A stretch of DNA of 5,169 bases from Candidatus Omnitrophota bacterium (GTDB lineage Bacteria; Omnitrophota; Gorgyraeia; Zapsychrales; Fredricksoniimonadaceae): positions 1 to 5,169 of the forward strand of contig JAHFGE010000108.1 in assembly GCA_023247575.1 (NCBI GenBank), given 5' to 3'. The position numbers and the translations under genes are program-made. This document shows positions 1 through 5,169 of the stretch, piece by piece; position 1 is the first letter of the stretch; every line of letters begins with the position of its first letter. Under the pieces are notes generated by a model that did no database searches, was not told the DNA's origin, and worked only from the letters and a program-made list of their open reading frames with translations.

Positions 1-749
1 GTATCCTCGCCGGTACGCACAATAAAAATGGGCAGTATGGGCGAGCCTGTACGCATGGCAAAAACCACCGGCCCTGAGGCGGTCCCTGCCGGCCGTCCGA
101 AAAATTCTACGAAAACACCGGCCCTGCTGCCATTGTTTTGATCCAAAGGAATGAGAACAATTTCGTTGGCCCGTAAGGCACGCAGGGTTTGATTGACGCA
201 GGCAATACGCGGATTGGTGTGGATAGTTTTTAAACCTATGCTGTTACGCAATTCCAGCAAAGGTTTTTCCAGCTTTTCATCCCGGCTGGGACGCATAATG
301 GCATTGGTGGGATACCCCATCAAAGCCAGATAGGAAAACATCATAGGAAAGTTGCCAAAATGGGCGGTCACGGCAATCACACCCTTGCCCTCTTTTAAAG
401 CAGCGTCTAAATATTCCCGAGACCGCCCCCGAAAAGAGGTCCTTTGAGTAATCATGCTCGGACGCCAGATGAAATATGCCAGCTCTATAAAGCCATGCCC
501 TAAATTATAAAAACATTGTTGGCAGATTTTTTGCAACTCAACCTGAGGCCTCTCTTGGCCTAAGGCCAGATTCAGAGTTTCCATGGCATGTTTGCGCATG
601 CGTTTTAAAACCAAAAAACCTATCACCAAAAGACCGCGGGACAAAAGACGCACGAACCAATAGGGCAGGATTCTAAAAAGCCCGGTAAAGAAATGAAAGG
701 CAAAACGAGCCAACGCCCTTTTGATTTTTTTATTCCAATCTTTATTCAT
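1..749 (-). CDS. LpxL/HtrB-family lipid acyltransferase, 3' end outside window
   Basis: Starts at ATG 749-747, sharing one base with the stop of the response regulator gene (TGATG). The frame stays open to base 1, giving 249 codons of a family usually about 290-310 residues long, so the C-terminal part is missing. The translation begins MNKDWNKKIKRALARF, followed by a hydrophobic, basic membrane-associating stretch (residues 18-50). Family features are the HFGNF block at 130-134, the IMRPSRDEKLEKPLLELRN segment (151-169), and the IPLDQNN, GVFVEFFGRPAG and LPIFIVRTG blocks (200-247). Members transfer an acyl chain from acyl-ACP to a lipid A precursor or related glycolipid at the inner face of the inner membrane; the acceptor cannot be told from sequence. 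The family's HX4(D/E) catalytic motif reads H130-FGNF-P135, so the usual acidic residue is proline. No good Shine-Dalgarno is visible (AAAGG about 12 nt upstream), and translation is probably coupled to the upstream gene. Family assignment is firm; exact activity is not. Confidence 0.88.
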   Translation of the reverse strand, partial: MNKDWNKKIKRALARFAFHFFTGLFRILPYWFVRLLSRGLLVIGFLVLKRMRKHAMETLNLALGQERPQVELQKICQQCFYNLGHGFIELAYFIWRPSMITQRTSFRGRSREYLDAALKEGKGVIAVTAHFGNFPMMFSYLALMGYPTNAIMRPSRDEKLEKPLLELRNSIGLKTIHTNPRIACVNQTLRALRANEIVLIPLDQNNGSRAGVFVEFFGRPAGTASGPVVFAMRTGSPILPIFIVRTGED

Positions 750-1114
750 CAACCGAGTATACCTTTGACAACAGCTGTTAACTGGGCGGAATCAATGGGT
801 TTGGTCAAGTGTGTCACCGCGCCGGCATCTAATTCGGCCTTGATATCGTCGTCCGAATCCTTGGCGGTTAAAAACACAATGGGGGTTTTCTTTAGAACCT
901 CATAGCCCTTCATTTTAGTACACAAGTCGCGGCCTTTGATGCCCGGCATAATGACATCCAAAATAATCAAGTCGGGGCGCTGTTCCAATGCCAGTTGCAG
1001 GCCTTGCTCCCCATGTTTGGCGGAAATAACGATATATCCTTCTTTGGTTAGAATGGGAGTAATAATAAAATGTACGCCAGCATCGTCATCAACTAAGAGA
1101 ATTTTTTTAGGCAT
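749..1114 (-). CDS. Single-domain response regulator (CheY-like receiver)
   Basis: A 121-residue protein that is one receiver domain with no output domain. It has the acidic pocket D9-D10-D11 (ILLVDDD), the phosphoacceptor D53 (LIILDVIMPG), the switch T83 (IVFLTAK) and the conserved K105 (HLTKPID). All residues needed for Mg2+ binding and phosphotransfer are present, so it should be phosphorylated by a histidine kinase and act by protein-protein contact or as a phosphorelay intermediate. The loop before the lysine reads GAVTHLTKP where GADDYLxKP is more usual, which may affect partner choice. The ATG at 1114-1112 is preceded by GAGGAG at a 5-nt spacing, and the gene overlaps the lnt stop by 8 nt and the next gene by 1 nt. 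Its cognate kinase is not certain; the ATPase-domain protein upstream is the only visible candidate. It is unusual as the middle gene between two acyltransferases. Confidence 0.95.
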   Translation of the reverse strand: MPKKILLVDDDAGVHFIITPILTKEGYIVISAKHGEQGLQLALEQRPDLIILDVIMPGIKGRDLCTKMKGYEVLKKTPIVFLTAKDSDDDIKAELDAGAVTHLTKPIDSAQLTAVVKGILG

Positions 1115-2615
1115 ATGCTCTCCTCAAGCCCATTCCCCATAGTATACATAGAAAACAAACCGATGTAAAAACATCTGCATATTTTGTATACAAGGTTTGC
1201 CGACGGTTGACGGGAACATCCGCCGTGGCTGTGGCTGACACAAAAGTCTTTTTGCCTTTGCTGTCCTGGGCCAGACGGATCATGCGGCCCAAAGGGTCTA
1301 CAAAGCCGCTGACTCCTGTATTCGCCGCCCTCACCAGCGAACGTTTATTCTGTACACACTCGAGTACGGCTTCCTGCAAATGTAAAAAAGGCTCCTTGGT
1401 GTCCATAAACCAGGCGTCGTTGGTGATATTCATAAAAAATTCACCGCCGGCCTTAGTGAAATTACGCCATAAATCATTGATAGTATCTTCAAAACAAATC
1501 AACACGGCGAATTGATGCACGGGATTAAGAACAGGAAAAAGGGTGTACTCAGTTCCCGATGTAAAATCTTCCATGCCAATAAAACGATTGATCCATCCCA
1601 ACATCGGCCGCAGCGGTAAGAATTCGCCAAAAGGCACCAGGTGAATTTTCTTATACTGCCCCTGAATGGTGCCGTCTTTGCCTATCAGGATAGCGGAATT
1701 GTAATAACGGCCTCCTTGATAAACGATAACTCCCATGACGATGGGGGTTTTAAAATCTATGGCCTTGAGCCGAATTTGCTCGACGAAAGCCGGTTGCTCA
1801 CTCAAGACTCCCGGCAATGAGGTTTCCGGCCACAGGATAATATCAGGACGGTCTTTAGCCACCATGTCGGTTAAGTCTAACGTTTTCTTCACAATGGAAG
1901 GCTTGTAGCGTTCGTCCCATTTAATATTTTGAGGGATGTTAGGCTGCACCACCGCTACTTTCACCGTCGGAAGGTAGGGAAAATGCTTAAAGGTCCATAG
2001 GCCGTAAGCAAAGGAAAAAGCCAAGAGGATTAATGTAATGATTTGTAGTCGACGAATGTCCTTTAAATCCGTAGGGGCGATTATTAATCGCCCCCTACCG
2101 ACAAATTTTATTGTCTCAAATACCACCAAATTCACCAACATCACCAAAAATGAAATGCCATAAAGCCCGATGATGTCGGCGATTTGAATCAACACCAGAT
2201 TTCTATACTGCGAATGCCCCAGCGTGCACCAGCCAAAACCCGTAAATAAATTAGCTCGAAGGAATTCCAGTACCGTCCATAATGAGGCCAGCACAAATAC
2301 ACGCGGGATAAGAGGTAATTTTTGAAAATAAACAAACCCACAGGCAAAAATGGCCGGATACAAAGCCAGATAAAGGCATAGCAGCACAGTACCTGGGTAA
2401 GTCACATAGATGAGCCATCCTAAAGTACCGAAGAAAAATACGAAGCCAAACAGAAAGCCCCAGCCAAAAGCGCTGCGCAGGCTTTTACCATGCAGGACCC
2501 ACCACAGCGGCACCAGCGCCACCCAGGCCAGTTGCCACCATTCGATTTGGGGATAGGAAATAATGAGTAGGACTACAGACAGTAGACAAAGGACAGTATT
2601 TTTTAAAAAAATCAT
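1107..2615 (-). CDS. lnt: Apolipoprotein N-acyltransferase
   Basis: 502 residues, close to the family norm of about 510. Lnt is an inner-membrane enzyme that moves an acyl chain from phospholipid to the N-terminal cysteine of diacylated lipoproteins, the last step of lipoprotein maturation. The N-terminal half holds about seven hydrophobic segments (about 3-20, 27-41, 49-72, 75-97, 103-120, 139-168, 189-207). The nitrilase-like domain spans about 216-465, and a final membrane helix lies at about 480-497. By alignment to E. coli Lnt, the triad is E264 (WPETSLPG), K323 (YKKIHLVPFGEFLP) and C374 (LICFED); all three are present, so it should be active. The ATG at 2615 has no visible Shine-Dalgarno. 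A small GC-rich palindrome encodes residues 172-182 in the loop before the seventh hydrophobic segment. The stop overlaps the next gene by 8 nt. Presence of Lnt supports a diderm cell. Confidence 0.96.
   Translation of the reverse strand: MIFLKNTVLCLLSVVLLIISYPQIEWWQLAWVALVPLWWVLHGKSLRSAFGWGFLFGFVFFFGTLGWLIYVTYPGTVLLCLYLALYPAIFACGFVYFQKLPLIPRVFVLASLWTVLEFLRANLFTGFGWCTLGHSQYRNLVLIQIADIIGLYGISFLVMLVNLVVFETIKFVGRGRLIIAPTDLKDIRRLQIITLILLAFSFAYGLWTFKHFPYLPTVKVAVVQPNIPQNIKWDERYKPSIVKKTLDLTDMVAKDRPDIILWPETSLPGVLSEQPAFVEQIRLKAIDFKTPIVMGVIVYQGGRYYNSAILIGKDGTIQGQYKKIHLVPFGEFLPLRPMLGWINRFIGMEDFTSGTEYTLFPVLNPVHQFAVLICFEDTINDLWRNFTKAGGEFFMNITNDAWFMDTKEPFLHLQEAVLECVQNKRSLVRAANTGVSGFVDPLGRMIRLAQDSKGKKTFVSATATADVPVNRRQTLYTKYADVFTSVCFLCILWGMGLRRAYA
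1115..1125 (-). promoter_or_regulatory. Shine-Dalgarno and 8-nt overlap coupling lnt to the response regulator
   Basis: On the minus strand GAGGAG (1125-1120) lies 5 nt before the regulator's ATG at 1114. The site is inside the last codons of lnt, whose stop lies within the shared ATGCCTAA. This is the clearest ribosome binding site in the window and fixes the regulator's start. Termination of lnt and initiation of the regulator are probably coupled. Confidence 0.8.
2068..2101. repeat. Short palindromic repeat embedded in frame in lnt
   Basis: On the plus strand, left arm GTAGGGGCGATT (2071-2082), loop ATT, right arm AATCGCCCCCTAC (2086-2098). The arms pair fully apart from one bulged base (four G against five C). 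Past a single C/C mismatch, two more bases pair (T2068-C2069 with G2100-A2101). It encodes VGRGRLIIAPTD of Lnt (residues 171-182), a stretch outside the catalytic domain between two membrane segments. The sequence resembles dispersed GTAGGGGCGA...TCGCCCCTAC palindromes that I recall from uncultured bacterial genomes, but only one copy is in this window, so repeat status is inferred. Confidence 0.6.
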
Positions 2616-2662
2616 GGGTGAAAAGTTTTAATCCAATGGCCTAAAGGTAGGACTAGTACAAT

Positions 2663-2681
2663 TTTGCATTTATAATGCAAA
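2663..2681. other. AT-rich hairpin in the gap upstream of lnt
   Basis: TTTGCATT (2663-2670), loop TAT, AATGCAAA (2674-2681): an 8-bp perfect inverted repeat in the 90-nt gap between the kinase-like gene and lnt. It is not followed by a T run on the minus strand, so it does not look like an intrinsic terminator. It could be a leader hairpin or an operator-like dyad. With low GC content and one copy, chance is a real possibility. Confidence 0.35.
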
Positions 2682-2709
2682 TTTACACCACTGGCCCTCT
2701 ATTTGTCAA
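2682..2709 (-). promoter_or_regulatory. Possible sigma-70-type promoter for the lnt operon
   Basis: On the minus strand a perfect TTGACA (2709-2704) overlaps the stop codon of the upstream gene. It is followed after 16 nt by TGTAAA (2687-2682), preceded by TGG as in an extended -10. The -10 matches only four of six consensus bases. Its position, about 70 nt before the lnt start, suits a promoter for lnt, the regulator and the acyltransferase. Read-through from the upstream gene is equally possible because no terminator is visible. Confidence 0.3.
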
Positions 2710-2939
2710 GGCAAATACGTTTGTTCTGGCGGCTGTAGACCGAAGGACGACCAGGCACCGTTGATGGGAGTGATTTTGATAATGACGGGAACCACGCCGG
2801 TGAAATCCCAAGACTGGAATTCTTGGATCATGGCGGGATCAACATTGATCTGTATACCTGAATCCTGCTTCTGGATGTCCAATTTCAAATCCCTGGTCTT
2901 TAAATCAATACCGCCGTGAGTAGTCATGGCGGCGTCGGA
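2706..2939 (-). other. C-terminal tail module after the ATPase domain
   Basis: Encodes the last 77 residues, starting SDAAMTTHGGIDLKTRDL, then a polar stretch with INVDPAMIQEF, then GVVPVIIKITPI and a short proline-rich end. It lies past the G2 box and final strand of the ATPase fold, so it is not part of the kinase domain. I recall very similar tails at the ends of otherwise unrelated large proteins in Omnitrophota. That points to a mobile end module whose role (anchoring, sorting or assembly) is unknown. The recollection is unverified here. Confidence 0.6.
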
Positions 2940-5169
2940 AATTGGCAATTCGATGGTAAACTCAGCACCGCCTTCGGGACGATTGCTGGCCTTAATCGTT
3001 CCTCCCATATCCTTGATGGCATACCAAGCCTCGGTTGTCCCCAGGCCAGTTCCTCCAACCTTTGTTGTATTATCCAAATTGAAAATTTTTTGACGGCCGG
3101 TAGACTGATCATCGCCTAATTGATCTGGCGTTAACCCAGGGCCGTTGTCGATAACACGAACGATCAGACGATGATCTTTCCTTTCAAAAAAGGCCCTTGC
3201 TTGAATCTTTGACGCATCACCTTTATATTTTTGTTTTGCCGCCTGGTAACCATTCGTGAGAAGATTATTAATAGCGCTATAAAAACTGTATTTGTTCCCT
3301 CTCAAATGAACTATCTCCAAGTCTTCTGGGATGACCAATCGTCCCTTTACAAACGTCATTAAATCTTCCGTGTCTTTGATGGCAAAGGTCTTTTGAGAAG
3401 ATACGCCGTCAGCTAAATCCATCCGACTTTGCAGTCGCAAGGTATAATGAATAATAGATGAGAGCCACTCTTTGTCGCTATCATTAAGGTGCTTATCCGC
3501 AAGGGAGAAATAGCGCACAAAGGCAACGACACTGGCGTAAACTTGCCTTATTTTTTCCATTAGTCTTTTCTGAAATTTGGGGTCAAAACGTACCGTATAT
3601 CTCTCCATCTCCATTTCTCTGAGCAATTCATAGAACTCTTTACATAATGTATTTAATGCTGGATTGTTCCTGGGATCCAGTAATGCAGGCACCTCATTTT
3701 GCTCCACAATCCTGTTCATGCTTATTTTTGCATATGAATATGGGTTAAGATCAAAAAAATTGCCATGGCCTAGACTGCGGACCGCAACCGCCAAACGTTC
3801 TGCCTTTTCCTGGGTACTCATGGCCTGTACAGGCGGCACGGTTTGGGCGGACATGGCAGCGTCGGATATTTTTAAAGCCTGTTGTAATAAATCAATCCGC
3901 TGCTGGCGCTGTGTATCCCTCTTAATCGGTAGCGGTAAAAGATCGTCGCGACCTTTAAAATCTCCCTGGCTTTGTTTTTGACGCCATTGGTTATATCTCG
4001 TTTCTATTTTATCGACCAATACCAAGTAATTCCGGACCGACTCTTTTAGTTTTTTATTCTGACTCATCGCTTTGGCTAATGTTTGTGGATCTATGGGTTT
4101 ATTGTTCGCTGTATTTTCCAACAGAAGCTCTATCAAAAAATCCACTGTCATAAGAAATTTATCGAAAATTCTGGAAGGATTACCCCTAACATACGGCCAT
4201 GCCTCGACAGCCTCCGGGGACAATGTCCTGAGCCACCCTCGTTCACCAAACCAATGCGCCATTATGGGGCTATTCTCGTTCAGGTCCGATGCAACAAAAA
4301 TATACTGATGAGTCGACATAAAATAAATCACCAATATCAAATCAATGGCCTTTTGAATATATTGTTCTTTTTTAAGTACCACTGCCGCTCTCGCAAAAGA
4401 ACTCAGTTCCTGGGAAAGATCGATTTGTCCAGCTGTTGGAAACAAATATAAATCCCGGAAAGTATAATTTTGCGGCATACCTTTCTCGATTTTCCAAACA
4501 TATTTGGGGTTGGTCAAAAAATCACCATGGGACGTGATCTGCTCCAATCGCTTCGCCAACCGATTTTCTAACCCCGGTATTCCCAAAAAGGCATTTATTG
4601 TCTCTTTATCTCCAAAACGTTCAAGAAAATTCCGCATCCCAAAACTGCTCTTAATTGTCTCGATGATCGATTGACTGGACATGGCGGCGTTGAAGGGCTT
4701 GAGATTGACGGTAACGGCATAGTCAGCCTTGCTTAATTCCATGACCTCCTGGGGGTTCAACTGTGTGCGGTCGGTGACGATGACGGCACGGTCTTTGAGC
4801 TGTGTCCCGCCAGAGAAATATTTACGTGGGATAGGTTGGCCGGTGGGGGTGTCGACGTCTTCCTTAATATAATTGAACACGCCTTTTTTGTAGGCGGCGA
4901 GGTATTGTTGGTAGATAGCTTCAACATCACTGGTGTCATTGCGAGGACCCGCCAAACTGTACGGCGGGGACGAAGCAATCTTTTTAGATTTAAGAGATTG
5001 CTTCGCTTCGCTCGCAATGACACTATTGCTATATTCCAGTCCTTTAATTTTCTTCTTATCCGCATAAACCTTATTCAGAATGGCCTCTCTAAAATTTTTC
5101 TTATACCAGCTGGCGAGGATGAAGGCGTGGAAGATTTGGCGGATGGCGGCGAAATTTTTGCCGGTGTTG
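2706..5169 (-). CDS. Large multi-segment protein with histidine-kinase-like ATPase domain, 5' end outside window
   Basis: The frame is open from the TGA at 2706-2708 to the window edge, giving 820 complete codons; the true start lies beyond base 5169. Numbering from the first complete codon (AAC at 5168), segments are: 1-121, a module with TGKNF, LASWYKK, NKVYADKKK, IYQQYL, GVFNYIKE and PRKYFSGG, interrupted by a repeat-encoded insert at 50-79; about 164-435, mainly helical, no family recognised; about 450-620, helical, possibly a divergent dimerisation region; about 620-742, a GHKL ATPase domain with N box (INNLLTNGYQAA, N635/N639), G1 box (DNGPG, D674) and G2 box (GGTGLG, 705-710); 744-820, a tail with GGIDL and GVVPVIIKITPI. 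DAAM-like motifs at 160-163, 436-439 and 745-748 fall at segment borders. ATP binding looks likely. Autophosphorylation is unclear because no canonical H-box is seen. No membrane helix is evident in the visible part. The gene ends 90 nt before lnt; the receiver two genes on could be a partner. Confidence 0.85.
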   Translation of the reverse strand, partial: NTGKNFAAIRQIFHAFILASWYKKNFREAILNKVYADKKKIKGLEYSNSVIASEAKQSLKSKKIASSPPYSLAGPRNDTSDVEAIYQQYLAAYKKGVFNYIKEDVDTPTGQPIPRKYFSGGTQLKDRAVIVTDRTQLNPQEVMELSKADYAVTVNLKPFNAAMSSQSIIETIKSSFGMRNFLERFGDKETINAFLGIPGLENRLAKRLEQITSHGDFLTNPKYVWKIEKGMPQNYTFRDLYLFPTAGQIDLSQELSSFARAAVVLKKEQYIQKAIDLILVIYFMSTHQYIFVASDLNENSPIMAHWFGERGWLRTLSPEAVEAWPYVRGNPSRIFDKFLMTVDFLIELLLENTANNKPIDPQTLAKAMSQNKKLKESVRNYLVLVDKIETRYNQWRQKQSQGDFKGRDDLLPLPIKRDTQRQQRIDLLQQALKISDAAMSAQTVPPVQAMSTQEKAERLAVAVRSLGHGNFFDLNPYSYAKISMNRIVEQNEVPALLDPRNNPALNTLCKEFYELLREMEMERYTVRFDPKFQKRLMEKIRQVYASVVAFVRYFSLADKHLNDSDKEWLSSIIHYTLRLQSRMDLADGVSSQKTFAIKDTEDLMTFVKGRLVIPEDLEIVHLRGNKYSFYSAINNLLTNGYQAAKQKYKGDASKIQARAFFERKDHRLIVRVIDNGPGLTPDQLGDDQSTGRQKIFNLDNTTKVGGTGLGTTEAWYAIKDMGGTIKASNRPEGGAEFTIELPISDAAMTTHGGIDLKTRDLKLDIQKQDSGIQINVDPAMIQEFQSWDFTGVVPVIIKITPINGAWSSFGLQPPEQTYLP
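2943..3338 (-). other. GHKL / HATPase_c domain
   Basis: This span encodes the ATP-binding fold of histidine kinases. In order it has the N box with two Mg2+/ATP-facing asparagines in INNLLTNGYQAA, the G1 box VIDNGPGLT, a lid region with a lysine-rich KIFNLDNTTK stretch, the G2 box VGGTGLGT, and the closing GGTIKASNRPEGGAEFTIELP. All expected nucleotide-binding residues are present, so the domain should bind ATP. Confidence 0.92.
4933..5023. repeat. MITE-like palindromic repeat inserted in frame in the kinase-like gene
   Basis: Perfect 13-bp terminal inverted repeats: GTGTCATTGCGAG (4933-4945) and CTCGCAATGACAC (5011-5023). A second 11-bp inner pair, CGAAGCAATCT (4971-4981) and AGATTGCTTCG (4995-5005), encloses a 13-nt loop. 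Between outer and inner left arms is a third small hairpin, CCCGCC/GGCGGG (4948-4953 and 4963-4968). The whole folds as a branched stem on either strand. It has the look of the widespread GTCATTGCGAG...GAAGCAATC dispersed elements, which is recollection. No transposase is encoded, so any movement would be in trans. On the minus strand it reads through without a stop and contributes about 30 residues (VIASEAKQSLKSKK... to ...GPRNDT) between NKVYADKKK and IYQQYL of the host protein. Confidence 0.85.

Noticed and set aside
693..1515. Plus-strand frames at 693-905, 936-1142 and 1207-1515
   Set aside because: They lie opposite the response regulator and lnt, which have complete catalytic motifs; their translations show no domain-like pattern.
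2068..2101. Rho-independent terminator inside lnt
   Set aside because: The palindrome is followed by no T run on either strand and lies in the middle of an intact coding sequence.
2671..2676. Perfect TATAAT on the plus strand as a promoter -10
   Set aside because: No acceptable -35 lies 16-18 nt upstream and it would drive transcription antisense into the large gene. It is part of the AT-rich dyad.
2663..2681. Intrinsic terminator for the kinase-like gene
   Set aside because: The stem is only 8 bp and AT-rich, and no U tract follows it on the minus strand.
2916..4451. Plus-strand frames at 2916-3119, 3664-3981, 4072-4308 and 4083-4451, and the minus-strand frame 2924-3112
   Set aside because: All overlap the large kinase-like gene in other frames, have no start context and no recognisable motif.
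4933..5023. CRISPR repeat, tRNA or structured RNA gene
   Set aside because: There is a single copy with no spacers, no cloverleaf or anticodon arrangement, and the stems form terminal inverted repeats typical of a dispersed palindromic element inside an open reading frame.
4757..5065. 102-residue minus-strand frame beginning MRIRRKLKDW and containing VSLRAKRSNL
   Set aside because: It is the alternative frame across the palindromic repeat and the large gene. The SLRAKRSN-type peptide is a typical false product of this repeat, while the overlapping frame is open for 820 codons with recognisable domains.

Overview
The window looks like a stretch of chromosome from an uncultured Gram-negative-type (diderm) bacterium, most likely a member of Candidatus Omnitrophota (formerly OP3). 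This assignment rests on recollection of protein signatures, not on a search. The largest protein carries a segment with TGKNF, LASWYKK, NKVYADKKK, IYQQYL, GVFNYIKE and PRKYFSGG. It ends in a tail with GGIDL and GVVPVIIKITPI, and uses short DAAM(S/T) junctions. I associate all of these with large, poorly described Omnitrophota proteins. Lnt and an LpxL/HtrB-type acyltransferase fit a cell with an outer membrane.

Every supported gene is on the minus strand, so transcription runs from high to low coordinates. (1) 5169-2706 is the 3' part of a large gene, open to the window edge, encoding a histidine-kinase-like ATPase domain among helical and linker segments. (2) 2705-2616 is the only real intergenic gap (90 nt), with a TTGACA box and a small AT-rich hairpin. 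(3) 2615-1107 is lnt, apolipoprotein N-acyltransferase, complete with its Glu-Lys-Cys triad. (4) 1114-749 is a single-domain CheY-like response regulator overlapping lnt by 8 nt. (5) 749-1 is the first 249 codons of an LpxL/HtrB-family lipid acyltransferase overlapping the regulator by 1 nt and running off the window.

The last three genes are translationally coupled (ATGCCTAA and TGATG overlaps) and form one operon, possibly read through from the kinase-like gene. Two of them act on acyl chains of envelope molecules. A stand-alone receiver sits between them, and an ATPase of the two-component type lies upstream. Signalling control of envelope lipid modification is therefore a reasonable but unproven reading.

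The most unusual feature is that two unrelated short palindromic repeats lie inside coding sequence without breaking the frame. One is a roughly 90-bp element with 13-bp perfect terminal inverted repeats in the kinase-like gene. The other is a roughly 34-bp GTAGGGGCGATT palindrome in lnt. Both sit in inter-domain linkers. The first also creates a false TTG start that would truncate the large protein if a gene caller used it.
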